Program-made: the position numbers and the translations under genes
Shown: piece by piece, positions 56,832 to 64,000 of the stretch
How positions within the stretch are numbered: position 1 is the stretch's first letter
How the letters are laid out: every line of letters begins with the position of its first letter
DNA from: Sphingobacterium sp. GVS05A
GTDB taxonomy: Bacteria > Bacteroidota > Bacteroidia > Sphingobacteriales > Sphingobacteriaceae
Assembly: GCF_019969845.1 (NCBI RefSeq)
Contig: NZ_JAHXYR010000002.1
Span: forward strand, 496,001-560,000
Direction of reading: 5' to 3'
Length of the DNA stretch: 64,000 nt
The notes under the pieces: generated by a model
What the model saw: the letters and a program-made list of their open reading frames with translations, nothing else
Databases searched by the model: none
What the model was told of the DNA's origin: nothing

Positions 56832-57180
56832 GTTTCCTAATTTAATTTACTTTGTTCCTTTTTATCATTTCCTCTCATATACTTCTTGTATGAGATTCCT
56901 GACAGTCTCATTTGCAATATCTATTCCAAAATCCATAAACTATTCATATCCACTTCAAAACAAACGAAAAAACTCATGCCAGATTTTTTTTGAATGTCCT
57001 CTAAAAGATACAGTAGGTTGAAAAAACAGCGACTTATTCAACGTTTCCACCTACAATCGAGAAGGTAATCATAAATCTAAAGTGATACCAGTATTAAAAA
57101 CTACCAGACTGGTTTTCAGAATAATGCCCAAAAACACAAAAGTTTTATCACAAAGATTTCTTAATTCCAATTATAAGTTT
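56832..57180. other. Intergenic region between barrel gene and tRNA-Cys
   Basis: About 350 bp, AT-rich, with small possible hairpins (near 56875-56915) but no coding frame or repeat. Confidence 0.4.
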
Positions 57181-57188
57181 TATTTTTG
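57181..57188 (+). promoter_or_regulatory. Candidate -7 box of the tRNA-Cys operon
   Basis: TATTTTTG matches TAnnTTTG, 25 bp before the tRNA 5' end. Confidence 0.45.
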
Positions 57189-57213
57189 CAGACCTTCAAA
57201 GGAAAAAAAATAG

Positions 57214-57284
57214 GGTCGGATGGCCGAGTGGCTAGGCTGAGGTCTGCAAAACCTCCTACAGCGGTTCGAATCCGCTTCCGACCT
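57214..57284 (+). tRNA. tRNA-Cys (anticodon GCA)
   Basis: 71 nt fold into a full cloverleaf: acceptor GGTCGGA pairs with TCCGACC, the anticodon stem GAGGT/ACCTC carries loop CTGCAAA (GCA), and the T arm AGCGG/CCGCT has loop TTCGAAT. The discriminator is T and no CCA is encoded. A small protein gene follows 32 bp later, probably in the same transcript. Confidence 0.95.
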
Positions 57285-57316
57285 CGTTTTATTTAAACAA
57301 TAAAAATATTATCAAA

Positions 57317-57487
57317 ATGGGAGTTACACGTTTAAAAAGAAAAGATAGAAGAAATAAAACTGTTTCACGTGTTGAAGTTCAGTTCTTGAAATTAGGAACT
57401 AACGTTGAGTTAGGTTCTAGATCAAAAATGAAAGCTGACAACCAAATCGTTAAAAACGACGCTATCTTAAATCAATTAGCTAAGTAA
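57317..57487 (+). CDS. Small basic 56-residue protein
   Basis: 56 residues read from the ATG at 57317 to TAA at 57485-57487: MGVTRLKRKDRRNKTVSRVE at the start, a middle FLKLGTNVELGSRS, and a charged helix to the end. It is very basic at its N-terminus, like an RNA- or ribosome-binding protein. I do not know a named family, but the codon choice (regular, common codons) and the terminator 17 bp after the stop argue that it is a real gene. It probably shares the tRNA-Cys transcript. Confidence 0.75.
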   Translation: MGVTRLKRKDRRNKTVSRVEVQFLKLGTNVELGSRSKMKADNQIVKNDAILNQLAK

Positions 57488-57503
57488 GCAACAAGAAATT
57501 AGC

Positions 57504-57534
57504 AGCCTTTAAAGTTATACTTTAAAGGCTTTTT
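57504..57534 (+). terminator. Intrinsic terminator of the tRNA-Cys operon
   Basis: A perfect 12-bp stem (57504-57515 with 57519-57530) with a TAT loop and a T5 tract. It overlaps the last codons of the convergent cutC gene. Confidence 0.9.
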
Positions 57535-58268
57535 AATAAGTCTACCATTTGGTGGACTTTTTCTTTTGAGCTCATCCACTGTGCCTCATCCATCCCCTTA
57601 ACCTGATCCTGCGAAAACTGCATCTTTGAAGGTTGGCTTTCTTTTGCTGAACTGTGTATAGCAATTGCCCCAGTCTCCGCTAATATCGTCCGGATATTGG
57701 AAACATCCACTCCAGCGCCCGGCATAATCACAATACGACCATTTGCCTGCTCGATCAATTGTTGCAATAAAGGCGCCCCCGATAAAGCTGAATTTCTCAA
57801 ACCCGAAGTAAGTATACGATCGATACCCAAAGCAATAACATCTTCCAATGCACTAAAAGGATCTTCCACACGATCAAAAGCGCGGTGAAATGTCACATGC
57901 ATTGGACGCGCAGCATCAACCAAGCGCTTCGTATTGATCTTATCCACGGTACCATCTGCATTCAATACACCTATGACAACGCCATCCATACCCAATTCCT
58001 TACACAGCTCGATATCGGCGATCATTTCCAACACTTCTTCATCTGTATATAGAAAGTCTCCTCCACGTGGCCGAATCAGTACGTGAATACCGATATGCAC
58101 AAGCTCACGCACCAACTTCAATTGACCATATGAAGGTGTAGTTCCCCCATTCTCCAAGTTTTGACAAAATTCAATACGTGTTGCTCCGCCTTTTTCAGCC
58201 TCGATCGCCGAAGCGACCGAATTGGAACATATTTCTAATTGATAATTTCCGATTGCTTTCTCCCTCAT
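57522..58268 (-). CDS. cutC: CutC-family protein (copper homeostasis)
   Basis: 248 residues, a TIM barrel. LEICSNSVASAIEAEKGGATRIEFC, IGIHVLIRPRGGDFLYTDEEV, DGVVIGVLNADGTVD, HRAFD and ILTSGLRNSALSGAPLLQQL are family signatures. CutC was named for a copper-sensitive phenotype in E. coli, but its enzymatic role and even its copper link are disputed. It ends inside the terminator hairpin of the convergent tRNA-Cys operon. Confidence 0.92.
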   Translation of the reverse strand: MREKAIGNYQLEICSNSVASAIEAEKGGATRIEFCQNLENGGTTPSYGQLKLVRELVHIGIHVLIRPRGGDFLYTDEEVLEMIADIELCKELGMDGVVIGVLNADGTVDKINTKRLVDAARPMHVTFHRAFDRVEDPFSALEDVIALGIDRILTSGLRNSALSGAPLLQQLIEQANGRIVIMPGAGVDVSNIRTILAETGAIAIHSSAKESQPSKMQFSQDQVKGMDEAQWMSSKEKVHQMVDLLKSL

Positions 58269-58562
58269 TCGTTTCTATTTTTAACCTTTTTTATGCTATG
58301 CGAATAACGTAAAAAAAACGCAAATTACCTATTTTTCCCCATTGAGAAAGTAAAGCTAACCCTTCTGGAACAAACTTTAAGTCATTTCAAATTTTCACAA
58401 AAGCAGTTGACTTCAACCTCATGTGACGCAAAATTCGACAGATCACCAGTCTATCATTATTCATAATTAGGAAAACATTTCGCCAAACTATTTGTATATA
58501 CCTTACATGCTTTTATTTAAAACATTAAGAACCAACATTATATAAACTTTAAGTAAAATATC

Positions 58563-58982
58563 ATGGCTATTATATCAAGAAATATGGAGACACAGGAACG
58601 GATCATCAGTACTTTTGAGGAACTCCAGTCCGCTATACATAGTCTAAAAAGTCAGATTGTTGAATTCGAACTATTGTTTAGCCAAGCATGTGATAGGCAC
58701 ATCGCATCTGATTTCAAAAAGGAATGGTTATTGGACCGTATTTCCTCCCGTCATGCAACGATTCTGATTCGACACGATAGCCTACAACTTATTCAAGAAA
58801 CGGTCTCAGCTTACCGTGACTATGATGGTTTCTTTCTGGATCACAAACAATTATTGCAATCCCTGGAACTGTTGATGCTCACTCATGCCGAAAAGGAAGA
58901 ATATGAAATGGCAGCCATTATAAAAAAATGGCATGAAAAATTTGCCGATGCAGTTTATTTCCTCGCTGACCTCAGCTATTAA
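58563..58982 (+). CDS. Unknown small protein with UVR-like C-terminal helix pair
   Basis: 139 residues, no signal peptide. The start is mildly uncertain (MAIISRN or the METQ eight codons on). The first 100 residues are helical (STFEELQSAIHSLKSQIVEF, SLQLIQETVSAYRDYDGFFL). The end, LMLTHAEKEEYEMAAIIKKWHEKF, resembles the UVR motif of UvrB/UvrC and McsA, which binds partner proteins by a helical hairpin. This is a weak likeness and not an identification. The Smr-domain gene is next, 45 bp later on the same strand. Confidence 0.6.
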   Translation: MAIISRNMETQERIISTFEELQSAIHSLKSQIVEFELLFSQACDRHIASDFKKEWLLDRISSRHATILIRHDSLQLIQETVSAYRDYDGFFLDHKQLLQSLELLMLTHAEKEEYEMAAIIKKWHEKFADAVYFLADLSY

Positions 58983-58997
58983 GTCGTTGTTTTGTTT

Positions 58998-59005
58998 TAC
59001 ATTTG
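58998..59005 (+). promoter_or_regulatory. Candidate -7 box before the Smr gene
   Basis: TACATTTG fits TAnnTTTG, 22 bp before the start codon of the Smr gene. Confidence 0.35.
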
Positions 59006-59027
59006 CGGCACTGTAAAATATTGAATC

Positions 59028-59321
59028 ATGCGCAAACCACCCGCTATAGTTGATCTACACGCTGATGCTTTCCTTGAAGATTGGGAAGACTACTCGGCTG
59101 ACGAACTTATGTTAGAATCCATTGATTTCCTAAGATCCAACTTAGATGCAGCCATTTATTGGGAAATGAACGAAATCAAGTTTATTCACGGAAAGGGAAA
59201 AGGCACCTTAAAGAAAATGATCTTTAAGGAATTGCAGGACTATAAAGAAAGTGGTTCAATAGACCGGTACTATACCTCTTACCAGAATGAGGACATTGTC
59301 GTTGTTGTCATTGGAGTTTAA
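59028..59321 (+). CDS. Stand-alone Smr-domain protein
   Basis: 97 residues, essentially one Smr domain (PF01713). Both signatures are seen: the VDLHADAF start and IKFIHGKGKGTLKKMIFKEL, the HGxGxG loop. Smr domains are endonucleases that nick branched DNA or cleave RNA on stalled ribosomes (as in MutS2). In Bacteroidota the domain is often part of a larger MutS2 or DUF2027 protein; here it stands alone. The conserved His and Gly loop are intact, so activity is possible. Confidence 0.82.
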   Translation: MRKPPAIVDLHADAFLEDWEDYSADELMLESIDFLRSNLDAAIYWEMNEIKFIHGKGKGTLKKMIFKELQDYKESGSIDRYYTSYQNEDIVVVVIGV

Positions 59322-59322
59322 A

Positions 59323-59350
59323 AAGAGACTACCTCGGACGGCAGTCTCTT
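59323..59350. terminator. Hairpin between convergent Smr and DUF1080 genes
   Basis: An 8-bp stem (59323-59330 with 59343-59350) in the 45-bp gap between the two stop codons. Confidence 0.65.
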
Positions 59351-59366
59351 CAATAAATCTTTTGTC

Positions 59367-60347
59367 TTATTTGATTGCAGGTGTAACGACGACCTTACGG
59401 AACTCAACAGGTCCGTGATCTCCCTGGAAATACAATGGTCCCGGTTCGGCTTCCTTGCTATCCAACGCACCACCGGTAATCCCCGGAATCTCCTGGTTGC
59501 TGATCACTGTTTTGCCATTCGCTACAACCGTCACCAGACGTCCGACTAGCGTGATATCAAATGTCTGCCATTCGCCTGCCCCTTTATTCATCATCTCATT
59601 TGCTGCGAGGAAACCGTATACGCCGGCAAAAAGCACGGCATTCGGATGTGCATCTTTCGGACTATCCTCAATCTGTACTTCATAGCGTCCTCTCAGATAG
59701 ACTCCGCTATTGCTTCCGGCAGGGATTTTAAATTCAACATGCAATTTAAAATCTTCAAATTTTTGTTCCGAAACAAGATTAGAACCCGACTGTGGACTGG
59801 TCAGGATCCCATTTTTCACAATCCATTGATTTGTTTTACCTGTAGCTTTCCAACCCGAAAGATCTTTTCCATTAAAAAGCTGGATCGGTTTTCCCCATTT
59901 AACGGCAGTTGTTCTTTTTAATTCTGGCGCGCGTACACCTTTGAAGCGATGCATTTTTCCATCAGGTTCCGTTATTGTACCCTGTAATGTTCCGTTTTGG
60001 ATCTCCCCTTCCACACTTAAGTTCATCTTTCCGCCTTCCCATTGTGGTGGTATCGCAAATTTAAACTTTCCATTTTCATAAAAAACTTGTGAAACCGGTC
60101 TTGCACTCCCCGAAGTACTCACATAGTGGCCTACTAGCGTCTTATAACCTGACAATTTCACTTCAAGCCAGGAAGGTGCTGAGGTACCATTGACGTCTAC
60201 CTCGATATCCCATCGCCCGATCAGTTCTTTTCCTTCAATTTCTTGGTCTTGAACAATTGACTCCTTTATCGAATCTTTAGCGAAAGTTGCTTGCGGTAGC
60301 GCAGCGGAAGCCAAAAGCCCTAAAAGAAATGCCGCTTTTCTTTTCAT
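59367..60347 (-). CDS. Two-domain DUF1080 (3-keto-disaccharide hydrolase-like) secreted protein
   Basis: 326 residues. Signal peptide FLLGLLASAALPQATFAK, then an extra beta-sheet domain of about 100 residues (GRWDIEVDVNGTSAPSWLEVK, WEGGKMNLSVEGEIQNGTLQG), and from about 150 a DUF1080 domain: FNGKDLSGWKA, FEDFKLHVEFKIPAGSNSGVYLRG, RYEVQIED and GPLYFQGDHGPVEFRKV. It should act on glycans in the periplasm. It is third in a probable cluster on the same strand after the FAD oxidoreductase and SSS symporter. The distance to the symporter gene is 164 bp. Confidence 0.87.
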   Translation of the reverse strand: MKRKAAFLLGLLASAALPQATFAKDSIKESIVQDQEIEGKELIGRWDIEVDVNGTSAPSWLEVKLSGYKTLVGHYVSTSGSARPVSQVFYENGKFKFAIPPQWEGGKMNLSVEGEIQNGTLQGTITEPDGKMHRFKGVRAPELKRTTAVKWGKPIQLFNGKDLSGWKATGKTNQWIVKNGILTSPQSGSNLVSEQKFEDFKLHVEFKIPAGSNSGVYLRGRYEVQIEDSPKDAHPNAVLFAGVYGFLAANEMMNKGAGEWQTFDITLVGRLVTVVANGKTVISNQEIPGITGGALDSKEAEPGPLYFQGDHGPVEFRKVVVTPAIK

Positions 60348-60511
60348 ATTGTTTATGTTTATATTCTAATTGACAATAAATTTCCAGCAATTTAACTGTT
60401 TCGGCTCTTGTATCCAAGGGATATCGTGTTAAAAAACGCTAAGAATACAGTGCCTTGCAAGTAATATGGATTGATTTTTCAGCATTGATCATATAAAAAA
60501 AACGCACTGTA

Positions 60512-62206
60512 TTAATCTGATTTTAAATCCGATCCATAAAAAACTCGATGGGCTGCTCGCCATGGAATCAATGAACTGATGAGTATTACTGTAGCAATTC
60601 CACCAACTAATGGAGAACGGTCGGCAAAGAAAAAGCACAGTACATAAAGCAACAACGCAATAAAGGTGAGCGAAAATGCAATCATCTTCAATCCAAATTT
60701 ATTCTGATTCTTCAGTGCCATCTCCTCTTCTATATCAATCTGCTGTACAGCTTCCTTACGAGCCGCTTTATTTTGTTTGAGAGCAAGATATTCTGCACTT
60801 ATTTTCCCGCGTGATTTTGCATACAGTTCGACACAAACCAGCAAAACGAAGGGCAGCACAACACCAAGCAGCATCTCGTTGGCTCGGCTAAGTTTATAGT
60901 TTATCAACAAAGGAAAAATAATCTTAAACAGCAGATTGACACTTAAACTGACAGCAGTTATATACACAGTAGCCTTTCCTGTCAATCGCTTTGAAAACAA
61001 CGCCCATATTGGTGGTGCCAATAATGGTCCACCAGTAATGGCACCTATACTCAGGGTGAACTCGACTATTCCACCAATCAGTGGTACGATCAGCGCAACA
61101 ATAATCATAAAAAATCCAAAAAACCAAGATGATGCGCGAGCAATAAACATCAGCTTTTTTTCTGAGGCTTTTGGATTTAAAGTTCCTTTATAGATATCGT
61201 TTGTAAAAACAGCCGATACAACATTTAAGGCCGTATTTGCTGATGCCGATGTAGAGAAATACATTCCCGTCAGCATCAAACCAAGTAATCCCGCGGGGAG
61301 CACCTGCTTACAAACCATGATGTAAGCCGTTTCTGTCGCCAAGCCGGTCAAATCCGGATTGATCGCTTTGTAAACCATTGGCGGAATCATCCACAAAATC
61401 GGGCTAGCAATATACAATGCAGCAAATAAATAAGCGACCTTGGAAGCTGATCGTGGCGTATCAACACTGGTATACCGCTGTACAAATGTCCAGTTGCCCC
61501 CAATATAAAAAATATGATACAATGCAAAAGCTAAAATAAAACCCCAGGTATATTCACCGTTTACAACATTGAAGAAATCATCTGGCACTTTGTCCAAGAA
61601 GGACTGCACACCGCCCACTTCCTGAAAAACCAATGGAATGACAATCACAATAGCTGCTGTCAGGACGACAAACTGTAGAATATCCGTCACCATTACGGCC
61701 CACAAACCGCCGATGGCGGTATAGGCAATCATTAAGATGCCCAGCACAATGGTAACTGGGATCAAGGGATAATCCAGCGATTCGGAAACAAGTTTGGCCA
61801 CAGAATACAACACGGAGCCCTTAAGAAATACCGAAACGATCATGAAGACATAGATGTAACACTTCTGTACAGCGCTTCCTAGGCGCTCCTTAATAAACTC
61901 AGCCGCAGTAAGATTTCCTGTGGCCTTCCATTTGGGTGCCAGATAGAGACCCGTAATCAGCCCACCTATGCACATGGTCCACTGAATGGTAATCGCTACC
62001 CAGCCATGACTATACGCTATTGAACCCCAAGCGACAAAGGTACCTGCTGAAAAAAAACTCATAAATAGGGACATTCCCCCTATAAACCAAGGCACGGATT
62101 CACCTCCAGCAAAAAAGGACTTCAAGTTTCTTCCAGTTCGTGAAAAACTTATCCCAACCAGCATGATGAATACTGAAAAAACGATTATGACTACTGTATC
62201 TATCAT
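60512..62206 (-). CDS. Sodium:solute symporter (SSS family)
   Basis: 564 residues with about 13-14 hydrophobic helices. SSS features: FAGGESVPWFIGGMSLFMSFFSAGTFVAWG near the N-terminus (Na2 site region), NLTAAEFIKERLG, AYTAIGGLWAVMVTDILQF and the family-typical MLTGMYFSTSASANTALNVV. It couples Na+ to uptake of a sugar or related solute; the solute is unknown. The start codon is 43 bp after the FAD-oxidoreductase stop, suggesting one transcript, and the DUF1080 gene follows. Confidence 0.9.
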   Translation of the reverse strand: MIDTVVIIVFSVFIMLVGISFSRTGRNLKSFFAGGESVPWFIGGMSLFMSFFSAGTFVAWGSIAYSHGWVAITIQWTMCIGGLITGLYLAPKWKATGNLTAAEFIKERLGSAVQKCYIYVFMIVSVFLKGSVLYSVAKLVSESLDYPLIPVTIVLGILMIAYTAIGGLWAVMVTDILQFVVLTAAIVIVIPLVFQEVGGVQSFLDKVPDDFFNVVNGEYTWGFILAFALYHIFYIGGNWTFVQRYTSVDTPRSASKVAYLFAALYIASPILWMIPPMVYKAINPDLTGLATETAYIMVCKQVLPAGLLGLMLTGMYFSTSASANTALNVVSAVFTNDIYKGTLNPKASEKKLMFIARASSWFFGFFMIIVALIVPLIGGIVEFTLSIGAITGGPLLAPPIWALFSKRLTGKATVYITAVSLSVNLLFKIIFPLLINYKLSRANEMLLGVVLPFVLLVCVELYAKSRGKISAEYLALKQNKAARKEAVQQIDIEEEMALKNQNKFGLKMIAFSLTFIALLLYVLCFFFADRSPLVGGIATVILISSLIPWRAAHRVFYGSDLKSD

Positions 62207-62249
62207 CTTGTATCGACTATTAAATTACTGAATATTATCATTTTACAAA

Positions 62250-64000
62250 CTATGCATAACACCTGATAGCGAAAACGGCTGCTGGCACATCTGGAGAAGG
62301 GTGTTCAAGAGATATAGTCAGCTCATCTGTAACACAAGGTTCCGGAAGTTCTATCACATTTCTAGTCTGAAAATTTGCCCGCTGTGTGTAAATAATCTTT
62401 CCATTTCCATCTTCAATGCTATAATTCCGAACACAAAATGGCATCACGATCTCAGGATGGGTCATTAATACCGATTCCATCGCGTGATCCCAATCGGTAT
62501 CAAAATTAATTTCGATCCTTCTTATGCGCTGCTTCTGCTTCCATTTAATCGAAATTATTGGCTGCTGATCGTCCGTTGAAGCGACCCAGGCATTCGGACG
62601 AATTGTCGGCCGATCAATACCATTACGCACATTTTCGATCCCAAAGACGGACAGTCCCGACGATAGTTGAATGGCGAGATTGTGTCCTTCGGGCCGACGT
62701 TGTGGGGTCCAAAATTCAAATGAATCCACTCCAGATCCTGATAGGGCTACTTGTTTACCATTGTTTGAAACTGCTTTATTAACTCCATTAAAAACAGAAA
62801 GCAATCCAGATATTCGCTGAAGGGTATAGGCCAATCGCACATGTTCATTTTGGAGAAACGTAAGGAAAACATATTGATCCTCATGTATCTTCAATCCAAA
62901 ATCCAATGTTACTGTTTGAACACCAGGGTTTACACTAATTTTAATTTTTCCCAGCTCCTGATCTGGCGTAAAACCACCTTTCCTTTCACTGTTTCTTAAC
63001 TCTACTTCCAATATTGTTGGCTGCATCGCTTCAATCTCCAAAAGAAAGATCGGTAAGGCACCTGCAACTACAGGAAGAAGTTGTGCGGCTGAAATGTCCA
63101 GATTTTTCCACAAAATATTCTCTTTGGAGAATCCTTTAAAGTCCAAATTGCTTGAAGAAGTGAGTTTTGCCTGCTGTACAAGATCGCTGTTATCAAACAA
63201 ATGAAAACCAGGGATATACTGACCGGCTCGTTGCAGCTCTTTTTGAAATTCCGTCATATAATAGGATTGTCCAACTTCTCGTGGTGCAAGTTGATGCTGA
63301 ACACATAGTTTTGCTGCTATCGCCACAGCTTGTGCGACATAAGCACATGTCGCCATTACCCGAGTCGCACCAAATGCGACATGGGATACACTGATCAGAC
63401 GCCCCGCCAAAAAGAGGTTTTGTATATTACGACTATATAAACAACGATAAGGGATATGGAAAACACCTTTACTATGCCATTGGTTGCAGGGCTGACGGTC
63501 GCTAAAGACGCCATCCGCAGGATGCAGATCGATGGACCAGCCTCCATAGGCTACGGCATCTGGATGTTGACGCTGCTCGACCACATCCTTTTGTGTCAGG
63601 ATATAATCGCCTTCAAACCGACGGCTTTCTCGCTTTCCGGGAACCATTCCAACCCATTCCAATGTGAGGGTATCGGCTTCAGGAAATTGTCCTGAATTTT
63701 TGATATAATCCCACACACCATAGATGATTTTCCAAAGTTCCCATTTGATCTCTTCCGTATCATGTACAGTATCTAGACGCCCCCCATATTCCACCCACCA
63801 CAACTTGCAGCCATGTTCTTTGGCATTGAAATTTTTGAACCGTGGTATTTCTTTGGTAACATCCATGGCAAAAGCTGGGGCAGTATAAGACACAGATTTT
63901 CCGACATCTTTGGTATAGAAATAGAGGGTATGGCCCAAAAGCTCACCATAGGAGGTATCTGGCGCCATAGCCTCATCAAATTCTTCCCGTGTTTCAGCCC
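62250..64000 (-). CDS. FAD-dependent oxidoreductase (FAD_oxidored family), N-terminus beyond window
   Basis: The frame continues past base 64000 without a start (an AETREEFDEA stretch precedes the first ATG at 63968), so the N-terminal FAD fold is not seen. What is seen is the central NLFLAGRLISVSHVAFGATR and VMATCAYVAQAVAIAAKLC segments, typical of FAD_oxidored (PF12831), and a 300-residue beta-sandwich-rich C-terminal part with EFWTPQRRPEGHNLAIQLSSG. These enzymes oxidise sugars or other hydroxy compounds, often with tandem carbohydrate-binding-like domains. It leads a likely cluster with the SSS symporter and DUF1080 protein. Confidence 0.82.
   Translation of the reverse strand, partial: AETREEFDEAMAPDTSYGELLGHTLYFYTKDVGKSVSYTAPAFAMDVTKEIPRFKNFNAKEHGCKLWWVEYGGRLDTVHDTEEIKWELWKIIYGVWDYIKNSGQFPEADTLTLEWVGMVPGKRESRRFEGDYILTQKDVVEQRQHPDAVAYGGWSIDLHPADGVFSDRQPCNQWHSKGVFHIPYRCLYSRNIQNLFLAGRLISVSHVAFGATRVMATCAYVAQAVAIAAKLCVQHQLAPREVGQSYYMTEFQKELQRAGQYIPGFHLFDNSDLVQQAKLTSSSNLDFKGFSKENILWKNLDISAAQLLPVVAGALPIFLLEIEAMQPTILEVELRNSERKGGFTPDQELGKIKISVNPGVQTVTLDFGLKIHEDQYVFLTFLQNEHVRLAYTLQRISGLLSVFNGVNKAVSNNGKQVALSGSGVDSFEFWTPQRRPEGHNLAIQLSSGLSVFGIENVRNGIDRPTIRPNAWVASTDDQQPIISIKWKQKQRIRRIEINFDTDWDHAMESVLMTHPEIVMPFCVRNYSIEDGNGKIIYTQRANFQTRNVIELPEPCVTDELTISLEHPSPDVPAAVFAIRCYA

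Overview
The window looks like chromosome of a Sphingobacterium-like member of the Bacteroidota. The evidence is: TAnnTTTG-type -7 promoter boxes in front of several genes; almost no Shine-Dalgarno sites; a lipoprotein-type TamA homologue (TamL) paired with TamB; PorT-like outer-membrane barrels; and many periplasmic or outer-membrane hydrolases with AQ-type signal peptides. No phage, insertion sequence, CRISPR array or rRNA operon is visible. Most genes are core or ordinary accessory genes, and both ends of the window cut a gene.

Left part (1-16.3 kb): a truncated ABC1/UbiB kinase; an ECF sigma factor overlapping a four-helix membrane protein; a thioesterase; Hsp20; an AAA+ ATPase; FolB; a DUF1080 glycan hydrolase; a DPP-IV-type S9 peptidase; an M28 peptidase; asparagine synthetase B; a Crp-family regulator; a VOC protein; a HopJ-family protein; a UbiD decarboxylase; and a Rossmann-fold protein.

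Middle (16.8-46.3 kb): a CRY-DASH photolyase; the 2-oxoglutarate dehydrogenase operon sucAB; two tandem LTA-synthase-like membrane phosphotransferases; ValS; a DUF4342/DoxX pair; the overlapping tamB-tamL pair for outer-membrane protein assembly; malate dehydrogenase; a retropepsin-like protease; an MFS exporter; transaldolase; a Fur-family regulator; and RNase R.

Right part (46.3-64 kb): two unknown lipoproteins around a duplicated, degenerate 3' end of rnr. Then the str cluster rpsL-rpsG-fusA-rpsJ, which ends at a terminator after rpsJ. Two related PorT-like barrels lie on either side of an AI-2E-family permease. Next come tRNA-Cys with a 56-residue basic protein, CutC, a small UVR-like protein beside a stand-alone Smr domain, and a probable sugar cluster (FAD oxidoreductase, SSS symporter, DUF1080 hydrolase).

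The least explained signals are non-coding. About 315 bp upstream of rpsL is built from roughly fifteen degenerate units on an exact 21-nt register. Two neighbouring long imperfect palindromes at 54.27-54.65 kb are built on an 11-nt register. A 118-bp copy of the rnr 3' end differs from the resident gene first by silent changes. The two lipoprotein genes near it share a 23-nt motif about 100 nt upstream. A 32-nt sequence occurs twice, inverted, at 27.6 and 41.3 kb.
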